Counted from the stretch's first letter, positions 1 to 7,618 are shown. The stretch: DNA of 25,412 bases from Clostridia bacterium (GCA_024403215.1 JAKSSJ010000005.1:1-25412), one strand, 5' to 3'. Notes: generated by a model not told the origin, from the sequence alone. Numbers and translations: made by a program.

Positions 1-129
1 TTTTTCCCGGATTTGTGGTGGGTTTGATTCTGTTATGCCCCCACAAATTCATGTTTTTCCCGGATTTGTGGTGGGTTTGATCCTGTTATGCCCCCACATA
101 TTCATATTTTTTCCGGATTTGTGGTGGGT
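1..129. repeat. 53-bp tandem repeat, about 2.4 copies, hairpin units
   Basis: Units begin at 1, 54 and 107, an exact 53-bp period. The third unit breaks off after the GGTGGG at 123-128, and the array may extend left of the window. Units 1 and 2 differ at few positions. Unit 1 contains a perfect inverted repeat, ATTTGTGG at 11-18 with CCACAAAT at 41-48, extended inward by GGG/CCC pairs (20-22 with 38-40), giving a stem of about 11 bp around a 15-nt loop. Unit 2 keeps the stem with one mismatch. No coding potential is evident. It could be an intergenic repeat family, a structured RNA or a recombination remnant; the sequence does not decide. Confidence 0.85.
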
Positions 130-305
130 AAGGGAGCCAGCGGCGGCCGCGGAGTTGCGGATGGGCGGAAGAATGGGGAAGTGCACCCCTTAAGGAGCCC
201 CGCCGAAGGCGGAACGTCGTAGAGTAGCGGCAGCCGTTACCCACCTATCCTGCCGAAGGCAGCGTAGAGTATCGGCAGCAAGCGTTAGCCTGGCGGCGGC
301 AAGTG
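130..305. other. GC-rich non-coding segment with internal repeats
   Basis: This stretch is much richer in G and C than the AT-rich genes around it. It holds an imperfect direct duplication: a 17-nt segment at 218-234 recurs at 263-279 with one change, each copy preceded by GCCGAAGGC (202-210 and 252-260) that folds into a small hairpin with its flanks. GGTGGGTAA at 123-131 is repeated inverted as TTACCCACC at 237-245, enclosing about 105 nt. I recognise no gene, tRNA or rRNA fragment here. Possible readings are a decayed mobile or intergenic repeat or a structured RNA. Confidence 0.6.
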
Positions 306-343
306 AAGAAAGCTATTTATTTCCTGCGCCTAGCGTCAAAGTA

Positions 344-352
344 TGATATAAT
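344..352 (+). promoter_or_regulatory. extended -10 promoter for the metal/Fe-S operon
   Basis: TGATATAAT at 344-352 is a perfect extended -10 element (TGn-TATAAT). The region a normal spacer upstream (about 324-329) is a poor -35, which fits an extended -10 promoter. The start codon at 376 follows a 5' leader of roughly 15 to 20 nt containing AGGAGA at 364-369. Confidence 0.65.
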
Positions 353-375
353 TAAAGGTCAATAGGAGACATTAT

Positions 376-594
376 ATGAAGAAATCTTTTAAAGTAAAAG
401 GCATTGACTGCGCAAACTGTGCAGCAAAGCTTGAAAAGGCAATTAATAAGCTGCCAGACGTTGAAGTGGCAGTAGTTAGTTTTGCTACAGAAAAACTTCT
501 TTTGGAAGCTGCAGATGATAAATTTGATGCAGTGGTAGGCCAGGTGGAACAAACCATGAAGGATTTAGAACCTGATTGGGAGCTGGTTAAGTAG
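376..594 (+). CDS. free-standing heavy-metal-associated (HMA) domain protein
   Basis: A 72-residue protein that is a single HMA domain. The metal-binding motif GxDCxxC is visible with Cys12 and Cys15, and Asp11 before the first Cys is typical of Zn/Cd/Pb-type HMA domains. HMA domains bind soft metal ions and deliver them to P1B-type ATPases. Here the domain, usually fused to the N terminus of such an ATPase, is a separate gene ending 7 nt before the ATPase start. It probably acts as the cytosolic metal donor or sensor for that pump. The start is set by AGGAGA at 364-369, six nt upstream. It is first in an operon with an extended -10 promoter. The family is clear; the metal is inferred from the ATPase. 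Confidence 0.9.
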   Translation: MKKSFKVKGIDCANCAAKLEKAINKLPDVEVAVVSFATEKLLLEAADDKFDAVVGQVEQTMKDLEPDWELVK

Positions 595-601
595 CATAGT
601 A

Positions 602-2368
602 ATGGACAAATTTATTCTTCCAATTTGCATAGTGGTTTACCTGGTAGTGGCATGGCCAATACTAAGGACAGCCGCAAGAAACATCAAGCATGGTGATATC
701 TTTGATGAGAATTTCCTCATGGTAGTAGCCAGCATTGGTGCCTTTTGTGTTGGGGAATATGAAGAAGCACTGTCTGTTATGGTGCTATATAGAATAGGCG
801 AGTACCTCCAGCAGAGGGCTGTTGGAAAGTCCAGAAGGGCAATTTCCGAGCTTATGAATATACGCCCAGATTACGCTAATATTGAAGATGGCGCCGAGCT
901 TAAAAAGCTTGATCCATCCGAGGTGAAGGTTGGAGACATTATCGTAATTAAGCCATCCGAGCGAATTCCTTTAGATGGAGAAGTAGTTGAAGGCAGTTCA
1001 AGAATAGATACTTCCGCATTAACTGGCGAGTCTCTCCCGGAGGACGTAGGTGTTGGCAGCCAGCTTTGCAGCGGAACAATTAATCTTGACGGAGTTTTAA
1101 AGCTTAGGGTTACTAAAAGCTCCAGTGAATCTACAGCTTCAAGAATCTTAGAGCTTGTAGAAGACGCCGCAGCCAACAGGGCTAAAGCAGAAAACTTTAT
1201 CACAAAATTTGCAAGGGTTTATACGCCTATAGTGTGTGGCCTTGCAGTAGTTATAGCCGTTATTCCTTCGCTTATCACGGGGGAATGGTCTGAATGGGTT
1301 CATAGGGGACTTACCTTCCTTGTAATCTCTTGCCCATGCGCATTGGTAATCTCTATTCCTCTTGGATTTTTTGGAGGCATAGGCGCGGCTAGTTCAAACG
1401 GCATTTTAATTAAAGGAAGCAATTATCTAGAGGCTCTCTCAAAGGCAGACACCATGGTCTTTGATAAGACAGGCACCCTGACAAAGGGCGTATTCAAGGT
1501 TGTGGCGGTTCATCCGCATGCCTTTGCAGAGGAGAAGGTATTAGGGCTTGCGGCCCATGCAGAGAGCTTTTCAAATCACCCGATTGCCCGTTCTTTGGCC
1601 GATGAGTACGCAAAGCCAATAGATAAATCCATTGTCAAAAATTCCAAGGAGTACATAGGAAAGGGCATTACCTCTGAGGTTGATGGCCTTGTGGTATCCT
1701 GCGGCAATGCTAAGATGATGGAAATGCTTGGGGTTAGCTATCATGAGTGCGAGCTTTCTGGCACCACAGTTCATGTGGTTATAGAAGGGGCCTATGCGGG
1801 CCACATTACAATTTCGGATCAGGTTAAAGAGGATGCGAGCGAAGCTTTAAAGAATCTTAAGGAGCTTGGCATTAAAAAAATTGTTATGCTTACTGGTGAT
1901 AAAGAGCCGATTGCAAAGGCTGTTTATGACGAGCTAGAAGAGCTTGACGAGTATCATGCATCCCTTCTTCCTGAAGATAAGCTAGGCCTTGTAAAAGGGC
2001 TTTTAAAAGCCCAAAATAGCCCAAATACGCTTGCTTTTGTTGGCGATGGTATCAATGATGCCCCAGCGCTTACAAGTGCTGATATTGGCCTTGCGATGGG
2101 CGGAATGGGGTCGGCTGCAGCGGTCGAGGCTGCTGACATAGTTTTAATGAACGACAAGCCAACCGACATTGCTCTTGCCGTTAAAATAGCAAGAAAAACA
2201 ATGCGAATTGTTAAGGAAAATATATGGTTTTCTATTGGAATAAAGGTTATAGTTTTAGTAGCAACAGCTGTAGGCTATGACTCTATGTGGCTGGCTTTAT
2301 TTGCAGATGTGGGCGTGTGCCTACTTGCAATTTTAAACTCGCTAAGAGCGCTAAAGATTAAGAGGTAA
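602..2368 (+). CDS. heavy-metal P1B-type ATPase (Zn/Cd/Pb exporter type), lacking first TM helix
   Basis: A 588-residue cation-transporting P-type ATPase of the ZntA/CadA group. Visible motifs are TGES (141-144, actuator), the Cys-Pro-Cys membrane metal site (244-246), DKTGTLT (288-294, phosphorylated Asp288), the His-Pro pair of the nucleotide domain (326-327) and GDGIND (481-486). Lys548 and Asp569 in the last two membrane helices match the Lys/Asp pair that marks P1B-2 pumps for Zn2+, Cd2+ and Pb2+. The protein begins directly in what aligns with the second helix of the family (residues 4-21, followed by the FDENFLM region), so I count 7 helices rather than 8. No upstream reading frame supplies the missing helix, because the HMA gene fills that space. 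It probably exports divalent soft metals together with the HMA protein. The TAA is followed after one base by the next ATG. Confidence 0.92.
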   Translation: MDKFILPICIVVYLVVAWPILRTAARNIKHGDIFDENFLMVVASIGAFCVGEYEEALSVMVLYRIGEYLQQRAVGKSRRAISELMNIRPDYANIEDGAELKKLDPSEVKVGDIIVIKPSERIPLDGEVVEGSSRIDTSALTGESLPEDVGVGSQLCSGTINLDGVLKLRVTKSSSESTASRILELVEDAAANRAKAENFITKFARVYTPIVCGLAVVIAVIPSLITGEWSEWVHRGLTFLVISCPCALVISIPLGFFGGIGAASSNGILIKGSNYLEALSKADTMVFDKTGTLTKGVFKVVAVHPHAFAEEKVLGLAAHAESFSNHPIARSLADEYAKPIDKSIVKNSKEYIGKGITSEVDGLVVSCGNAKMMEMLGVSYHECELSGTTVHVVIEGAYAGHITISDQVKEDASEALKNLKELGIKKIVMLTGDKEPIAKAVYDELEELDEYHASLLPEDKLGLVKGLLKAQNSPNTLAFVGDGINDAPALTSADIGLAMGGMGSAAAVEAADIVLMNDKPTDIALAVKIARKTMRIVKENIWFSIGIKVIVLVATAVGYDSMWLALFADVGVCLLAILNSLRALKIKR

Positions 2369-2369
2369 A

Positions 2370-3083
2370 ATGCGTATTGCAGGACTTCAAAAATTAACAC
2401 TTCTTGATTTTCCGGGAAGGCTTAGTGCCACGATTTTTACATCCGGCTGTGATTTAAGATGCCCGTTTTGCCATAACGCATCGCTAGTAAACGATGCCGA
2501 AAATAGCGATTTTAGCGCAGAGGAAATCTTAGATTTTCTTAAGGAAAGAAAGGGCAGATTAACAGGACTTGCTATTACTGGTGGCGAGCCGCTTTTGCAA
2601 GCAGATATAACTGAGTTTATAAAGCAGGTAAAAGAAATAGGCTATGCTGTAAAGCTAGACACAAACGGAACCTATCCTGAAAAACTAAAGGTGATTTTAA
2701 GAGAGGGCCTTGTAGATTATGTTGCAATGGATATTAAGAATTGTTTTGATTCTTATCCAAAGACAATCGGGCTTGAAAATGCCGATAAAATCTGCGGTCC
2801 ATTGATTGATAATGTAAAAGAATCAATAGAATTATTAAAATCATCAGGCATTCCTTTTGAGTTTAGAACAACAATAGTGAAAGAGCTTCATAGCAAAGAA
2901 GAAATAGAAAAGATGGCAAAAGAAATTGGTGCCGTAGATAAATACTTTATTCAAAGCTATGTAGATTCTGGCGACATATTAAATGATTTCGGATTTTCGG
3001 CTTATTCAAAAAATGAGCTTTTAGAAATATTAGACTTAGTTAAAAAATATATTCCAAACGCACAGCTAAGAGGCGTTGATTAG
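2370..3083 (+). CDS. radical-SAM activase, anaerobic ribonucleotide reductase activating protein type
   Basis: A 237-residue radical SAM protein. The 4Fe-4S/SAM motif CxxxCxxC is Cys27, Cys31, Cys34, followed by His-Asn; a GGEP motif for SAM binding follows around residue 70. The N terminus (the LLDFPG segment before the cysteines) matches the family annotated as anaerobic ribonucleoside-triphosphate reductase activating protein, which generates a glycyl radical on a partner enzyme. No NrdD or other glycyl radical enzyme is in the window, so the substrate is unknown and could differ from NrdD. It starts one base after the ATPase stop (GAGG at 2362-2365 as RBS) and its stop is 7 nt before the Fe-S assembly ATPase, so it is cotranscribed with metal and Fe-S genes. 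Confidence 0.85.
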   Translation: MRIAGLQKLTLLDFPGRLSATIFTSGCDLRCPFCHNASLVNDAENSDFSAEEILDFLKERKGRLTGLAITGGEPLLQADITEFIKQVKEIGYAVKLDTNGTYPEKLKVILREGLVDYVAMDIKNCFDSYPKTIGLENADKICGPLIDNVKESIELLKSSGIPFEFRTTIVKELHSKEEIEKMAKEIGAVDKYFIQSYVDSGDILNDFGFSAYSKNELLEILDLVKKYIPNAQLRGVD

Positions 3084-3090
3084 GAGCAGT

Positions 3091-3810
3091 ATGTTAGAAA
3101 TAAAAGACCTTGTGTTTAACCCGGATGGGAATAGAAATATTCTTAATGGGATAAACCTCACAATCCCAGACGGAAAGCTTGTTGTGCTGACCGGCCCAAA
3201 TGGAGGCGGTAAAACAACGCTCGCAAAAACCATAGTTGGAATTAATAAACCGACAAGTGGAGATGTTTTGTTTGAAGGAAAAAGTATTAAAGACTTAGAC
3301 CCAACAGAGCATTCAAAGCTTGGCATAGGCTTTGCCTTCCAGCAGCCTGTTAGATTTAAAGGAATCTTAGTTAGAGACCTTTTAAATATTGCAGCAGGAC
3401 GCACGCTTACAGAAGATGAGCTAAGGTCTGTGCTTGCTAGAGTAGGCATGGATTCTGAGGCTTACAAAGATAGAGCGGTTGATAATTATCTGTCTGGCGG
3501 AGAAATTAAAAGAATAGAAATTGCTACAGTAATCTTAAAGAATAATAAGCTTGCTGTATTTGACGAGCCAGAGGCAGGAATAGATCTTTGGTCATTTAAT
3601 AATCTCATTAGAGTTTTTGAAGAGCTTAGAGATGAAAGAAAGTGCACGCTGGTTGTTATTTCTCACCAGGAAAGAATACTTTCAATTGCTGATGAGATTG
3701 TTATGATACAAGATGGCAAGGTTGGACTTTCTGGCGATGGAAAGGGCATTTTCTCAAGACTTCTTTGCAAGAACGATTGCAATGATTGCAGAATAAAGGA
3801 GGCGCAGTAA
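3091..3810 (+). CDS. sufC: SufC-like Fe-S cluster assembly ATPase (SmsC type)
   Basis: A 239-residue soluble ABC ATPase. Walker A is GPNGGGKTT (35-43), the ABC signature is LSGGE (from 134), and Walker B ends in Asp158-Glu159 within DEPEAGID, the form typical of SufC rather than of transporters; the switch histidine lies in ISHQE. SufC proteins drive the SufB/SufD scaffold that builds Fe-S clusters. The next gene is a single SufB/D-like scaffold, so this is a minimal two-gene system like the SufBC/SmsCB pairs of anaerobic bacteria and archaea. The C terminus has a Cys-x3-Cys-x2-Cys group. I chose the ATG at 3091 because AGGAG at 3082-3086 precedes it; an in-frame TTG at 3076 lies inside the upstream gene. 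The stop overlaps the next start (TAATG). Confidence 0.9.
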   Translation: MLEIKDLVFNPDGNRNILNGINLTIPDGKLVVLTGPNGGGKTTLAKTIVGINKPTSGDVLFEGKSIKDLDPTEHSKLGIGFAFQQPVRFKGILVRDLLNIAAGRTLTEDELRSVLARVGMDSEAYKDRAVDNYLSGGEIKRIEIATVILKNNKLAVFDEPEAGIDLWSFNNLIRVFEELRDERKCTLVVISHQERILSIADEIVMIQDGKVGLSGDGKGIFSRLLCKNDCNDCRIKEAQ

Positions 3811-4748
3811 TGGCAGATATTAAACTTGATGCTAATACCAAGGCTCTTTTAGAAGAGGTTGCAGGAACACAAGAAGAATTATTTAAAGGCGCCTTCAACA
3901 TTAGAAGTAATATGGGTTGCCTTGGAAGACAGTCTTCAGAGAATATTAAAATTGAAAACAAGGCTGATGGAAAGCCTGGTCTTGAAGTTAGGATTGCTCC
4001 AGGAACAAAGGATGAAAAGGTCTTTATTCCTGCATGCGTAACAGCTCCTGGAATTGACGATCTTGTTTATAACGATTTCTATGTTGGAGAGAACGCAGAC
4101 GTTACTATTGTTGCCGGCTGCGGCATTCACACAGAAACAGGTGAAAGGGCAAGACACAGCGGAATCCATAGATTCTTCCTTGCAAAAGGCGCAAGGGTAA
4201 CTTATGAAGAAAAGCATATTGGCACAGGCTCTTCTAGTACAGAAAAGTTTATCGACCCTGTAACAGAAGTAATTATGGAAGATGATTCTTATCTTCTCAT
4301 GGATACTGTGCAGCTTGGTGGAGTAACATCTTCAGATAGAAAGACAACAGGAAAGCTCGCCAAAGGCGCAACTCTTGTAATTAAAGAAAGACTACTTACA
4401 GATAATGATGAAACAGCAAAGACCTTCTTTGAGGTTGAGCTTAATGGTGAGGGAAGCGGCGTAAATCTTATGAGCCGTTCTGTTGCAAGAGGAAACTCTC
4501 ACCAAGAATACGTTTCAAATATTATTGGAAATGCTAAATGCACTGGCCATTCTGAGTGCGATGCAATCATCGCAGGAAACGGCAAGGTTGATGCGTCTCC
4601 AAAACTCATCGCAAACAATGGCGATGCCGAACTTATTCACGAAGCAGCAATAGGAAAAATTGCTGGTGAACAAATATTAAAACTTAAAACCTTGGGCCTT
4701 TCGGAGGAAGAGGCTGAAGCTGCTATTATTGATGGCTTCCTTAAGTAA
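3810..4748 (+). CDS. SufB/SufD-family Fe-S scaffold protein (SmsB type)
   Basis: A 312-residue SufB/SufD core-domain protein. The C-terminal region carries the HEAAIGKI segment (His277, Glu278), matching the conserved HEAxxxKI/R patch of SufB and SufD. A Cys lies in HSECDAI upstream, corresponding to a conserved SufB position. The Cys of the CGAHTFP motif of longer SufB proteins appears to be Gly here, as in short archaeal-type homologues I recall. It is shorter than E. coli SufB and lacks the long N-terminal region. With the SufC-like ATPase it should form the scaffold complex for Fe-S assembly; no SufS, SufU or SufD is nearby. The start at 3810 is fixed by AAAGGAGG at 3795-3802 and overlaps the sufC stop; an in-frame TTG at 3786 is less likely. 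Confidence 0.88.
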   Translation: MADIKLDANTKALLEEVAGTQEELFKGAFNIRSNMGCLGRQSSENIKIENKADGKPGLEVRIAPGTKDEKVFIPACVTAPGIDDLVYNDFYVGENADVTIVAGCGIHTETGERARHSGIHRFFLAKGARVTYEEKHIGTGSSSTEKFIDPVTEVIMEDDSYLLMDTVQLGGVTSSDRKTTGKLAKGATLVIKERLLTDNDETAKTFFEVELNGEGSGVNLMSRSVARGNSHQEYVSNIIGNAKCTGHSECDAIIAGNGKVDASPKLIANNGDAELIHEAAIGKIAGEQILKLKTLGLSEEEAEAAIIDGFLK

Positions 4749-4784
4749 GAAGCTTAAAGATCAAGGAGGGATATTTTAAAAGAA

Positions 4785-5894
4785 ATGATCGAATTAAAAC
4801 ACCTGAGGAAAGAGTTTGAGGATACTACTCCGCTAAAGGATGTTAACCTCACAATTAATGACGGTGATGTCATTGCTGTTATTGGTCCTTCGGGGACCGG
4901 AAAGTCTACTCTCTTAAGATGCATAAACCTTTTGGAAGAGCCTACTTCTGGTGAAATAATTGTTAATGGAGAAGTAATAAATTCAAAGGACTGCGATATA
5001 AACGAAGTCAGAAAAAAGATGGGAATGGTATTCCAATCTTTCAATTTGTTTGGCCATTTAACGGTTATTGAAAACATTATGAATCCACAGATTACATTGC
5101 TTGGTAAGGGTCGTCAGGAATCTTACGACAAAGCAATGGATCTTTTACATAAAGTAGGTCTTGCGTCAAAGGCCTTAAATTACCCGGATGAGCTATCTGG
5201 TGGTCAGCAGCAACGTATTGCTATTGCCCGCACTTTAGCTATGGATCCGGACATTATTTTATTCGACGAGCCAACATCTGCCTTAGACCCTAGTATGATA
5301 GGTGAAGTACAGTCAGTAATTGGCATGCTCGCAAAGACCGGAAGAACTATGGTTATAGTTACTCATGAAATGGACTTTGCGAGAAAAATTTCTAACAGAG
5401 TGCTCTTCCTTGATGAGGGCGGTATCTACGAAGACGGCAGTCCAAAGCAGATTTTCGAGCACCCACAAAAACCAAAGACACAGACATTTATAAATAGACT
5501 CTCTTCGCTTGAGTACGCAATGAACTATGAAGACTTTGACATTGAGCAGGTTGCAGAAGATCTTCAATCATATGCTGAAAAGCATCTGATTGAAAGTGAA
5601 CGTACATCTAAGGTTCAGCTTGCAGTCGAAGGTATTGTAATGAACAACCTTCTTGAAATGGACATTGAGCCAAAGATCATAGTTAGAATTGTTTATTCAG
5701 AGAAGAAGGACCTTCTTACTCTTACAATACTTTATTCTGGTCAGCATTGGGATATTAATTCTTCAAGCAACATCCTGTTCCTATCGCTTCTTAAGGAGCC
5801 TACAACAGAAGTAATGGATGAAAGATTAGAAATCCCAGAAGATGGTTGTAACAACAAGATTGTTATCAACTTTAAGTGGCAGGAGGTGGAGTAA
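4785..5894 (+). CDS. polar amino-acid ABC transporter ATPase with RsbW-like C-terminal domain
   Basis: A 369-residue protein. Residues 1-240 are a GlnQ/HisP-type ATPase: Walker A GPSGTGKST (34-42), ABC signature LSGGQQQR (from 137), Walker B with DEPTSALDP, and switch His in VTHEMDFA. Ordinary members end near residue 245. The remaining 120 or so residues resemble the RsbW/SpoIIAB-type GHKL fold: a helix like those of anti-sigma kinases (about 252-272), an N-box-like helix LAVEGIVMNN (279-288), then alternating strands and an ILYSGQHWD segment where the usual DxGxG has lost its Asp and second Gly. It is therefore probably not a working kinase and may be regulatory. It energises the permease encoded next (TAATG overlap). 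RBS AAGGAGGG at 4763-4770 lies 14 nt upstream, longer than usual. Confidence 0.88.
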   Translation: MIELKHLRKEFEDTTPLKDVNLTINDGDVIAVIGPSGTGKSTLLRCINLLEEPTSGEIIVNGEVINSKDCDINEVRKKMGMVFQSFNLFGHLTVIENIMNPQITLLGKGRQESYDKAMDLLHKVGLASKALNYPDELSGGQQQRIAIARTLAMDPDIILFDEPTSALDPSMIGEVQSVIGMLAKTGRTMVIVTHEMDFARKISNRVLFLDEGGIYEDGSPKQIFEHPQKPKTQTFINRLSSLEYAMNYEDFDIEQVAEDLQSYAEKHLIESERTSKVQLAVEGIVMNNLLEMDIEPKIIVRIVYSEKKDLLTLTILYSGQHWDINSSSNILFLSLLKEPTTEVMDERLEIPEDGCNNKIVINFKWQEVE

Positions 5895-7411
5895 TGAAAA
5901 AGCTTTTAGTAATATTGCTCGCTCTTGCTACTGTCCTTGCCTCTTTTGCGTGCTGTTTTGCAGCAGTAAGCAGCGTAGAAAAGATTGATGAGCTTGATGG
6001 AAAAAAGATTGCTGTTCAAACCGCAGTTGCTTATGAGGATGCGGTAAAGGACAGAATTCCAAAGGCAACTTGGGATTACTACACAACACCTAACGATATG
6101 ATCTTGGCTTTAGAGTCAAACAAGATTGACGCTTACCTTATTGAAGAGGTAGGTTTTGCAGCTCAGCACTATAGCCATAAAGAACTTAGAAGACTTGATG
6201 AGGCTGCAGGAAGCATAGGCTTTGCAATCACCATTGGAAAAGGTGATAACCAAAACAGACTGCTTCTTGAGGTTAATAAATTCATTGAAGAGTCCAAGGC
6301 ATCTGGGCTTTCAAAACAGATGTATGATTACTGGGTAACAAATTGGAATCCAGAAGAATGCTTCTATGCCATACCAGATTATGATCCAAAAGCAGAAGAG
6401 CTTAGGGTTGCGGTTGAAGGTGCATACGAGCCGTTCTCGTTTGAGGTTGACGGAAGTCTTACTGGCTTTGACGTTGAGTTTGTTTGCAGGTTCTGCAAGG
6501 AATACGGCTACAGACCAGTGTTTGAGCCAATTCCATTTGATCAGATTTCTCCGGCAACAGAGAATGGAAAATATAATTTTGGAATGAACATAGTTGCAAC
6601 AGATGAAAGAACAGAGAGCTCTGTGCTTTCTGAAGACTATTATTCTTGCGATATAGTTTTTGTTGTAGAAGATGTTTATGATGATGGCATTGGCCTTTTA
6701 GAGAAAATCGGCATTAGCTTTGATAAAACCTTTATCAAAGAAAATCGCTGGAAGATGTTTGTTGAGGGTACTGGAGTAACAATACTCATTACTCTTGCAT
6801 CGCTTTTGTTTGGAACTCTTTTGGGATTTTTAGTTTACCTTGTCTGCAGACACGGAAACAAATTCCTAAACGGAGTTGCAGGATTTTTTAACTGGCTTAT
6901 TGAAGGCATGCCAACGGTTGTACTCCTTATGATTTTGTTCTATGTAATCTTTGGTTCATCAAAGCTTTCTGGAACATGGATTTCAATTATAGGTTTCACT
7001 TTGATTTTTGCATGCTGCATGTTTGATATGCTTTGCGTTGGTTGCGGTGCAATTTCAAAAGGACAAATAGAGGCATCAAGAGCCCTTGGCTACACTGACA
7101 GGGAATCTTTCTTTAAGATTATTCTTCCTCAGGCAGCAAGACACTTCTTGCCAATTTATAAGAATGATATGGTATCCCTTATCAAAGAGACTTCAATTGT
7201 AGGCTATATTGCCGTAAGAGATCTTACCAAGATTAGTGACTTTGTAAGGAGCCGTACTTACGAGGCTTTCTTTGCGCTTATTGCAACTGCAATAATCTAC
7301 TTTGTAGTTGAAGGCGTGCTTAGCTTTGTAATTTCTAGAATTCAGATTAAAATAGATCCAAAGAGAAGATCTAAAGATAAAATATTAGACGGAATAGAAC
7401 AGTGGGATTAG
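5894..7411 (+). CDS. amino-acid ABC transporter, substrate-binding domain fused to permease
   Basis: A 505-residue fusion. Residues 1 to about 24 are a signal peptide. Residues 30-150 resemble the second lobe of a family 3 solute-binding protein (LDGKKIAVQT start, conserved Trp near the end), and residues 169-258 resemble the first lobe (LRVAVEGAYEPFSF, then a DExTES segment). The lobes are thus in reverse of the usual order, a circular permutation or trimmed tandem duplication. From 286 on there is a HisM-type permease with several membrane helices and an EAA loop (GQIEASRALG) that docks the ATPase. It should import polar amino acids, with one protein supplying both binder and channel. I recall this layout from other gut Firmicutes. 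The start at 5894 is preferred over an in-frame GTG upstream, with AGGAGGT at 5881-5887. A strong terminator follows. Confidence 0.88.
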   Translation: MKKLLVILLALATVLASFACCFAAVSSVEKIDELDGKKIAVQTAVAYEDAVKDRIPKATWDYYTTPNDMILALESNKIDAYLIEEVGFAAQHYSHKELRRLDEAAGSIGFAITIGKGDNQNRLLLEVNKFIEESKASGLSKQMYDYWVTNWNPEECFYAIPDYDPKAEELRVAVEGAYEPFSFEVDGSLTGFDVEFVCRFCKEYGYRPVFEPIPFDQISPATENGKYNFGMNIVATDERTESSVLSEDYYSCDIVFVVEDVYDDGIGLLEKIGISFDKTFIKENRWKMFVEGTGVTILITLASLLFGTLLGFLVYLVCRHGNKFLNGVAGFFNWLIEGMPTVVLLMILFYVIFGSSKLSGTWISIIGFTLIFACCMFDMLCVGCGAISKGQIEASRALGYTDRESFFKIILPQAARHFLPIYKNDMVSLIKETSIVGYIAVRDLTKISDFVRSRTYEAFFALIATAIIYFVVEGVLSFVISRIQIKIDPKRRSKDKILDGIEQWD

Positions 7412-7452
7412 AAAACCAAATGGTAAAATAACATTAGCTTAACTAATATTGT

Positions 7453-7488
7453 AAAAAGCCTTGGAACGTTGGAATTCCAAGGCTTTTT
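7453..7488 (+). terminator. rho-independent terminator of the metal/transporter operon
   Basis: Perfect 14-bp arms (7453-7466 and 7475-7488) around an 8-nt loop, with a run of A before and T after the GC part, 41 nt after the permease stop. The sequence would work in either direction. Confidence 0.92.
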
Positions 7489-7496
7489 AAGTACGA

Positions 7497-7524
7497 AAAA
7501 AGACGGACAATTGTCCGTCTTTTT
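7497..7524. terminator. palindromic terminator, mainly for the minus-strand tRNA
   Basis: A perfect 28-nt palindrome centred at 7510/7511 with A/T tracts on both sides. It lies 4 nt beyond the tRNA-Lys 3' end on the minus strand and also backs up the + strand terminator just before it. Confidence 0.88.
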
Positions 7525-7528
7525 GTAT

Positions 7529-7604
7529 TGGTGGATCATCGGGGGCTCGAACCCCGGGCACCCTGATTAAGAGTCAGGTGCTCTACCAACTGAGCTAATG
7601 ATCC
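7529..7604 (-). tRNA. tRNA-Lys (anticodon CTT)
   Basis: On the minus strand the acceptor arms GGATCAT and ATGATCC pair perfectly, the D arm has AGCTCAGTTGGTAGAGC, the anticodon loop reads CTCTTAA (anticodon CTT, lysine) on a CTGA stem, and the T arm has GGTTCGAGCC. The discriminator is A, and CCA is encoded (7529-7531 on the + strand as TGG). It is the only gene on the minus strand in the window. Confidence 0.97.
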
Positions 7605-7618
7605 AAAACGCAATAAAA

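Noticed and set aside
1..129. CRISPR array
   Set aside because: The whole 53-bp unit repeats with no variable spacers, and no cas gene is nearby.
594..602. Frameshift separating the HMA domain from the ATPase
   Set aside because: The HMA gene is complete, the ATPase has its own start, and the linker and first helix are absent from every frame, so a simple frameshift does not explain the split.
3076..3090. TTG start for the SufC-like ATPase at 3076
   Set aside because: It lies inside the upstream gene with no suitable RBS; the ATG at 3091 follows AGGAG and gives the usual N terminus.
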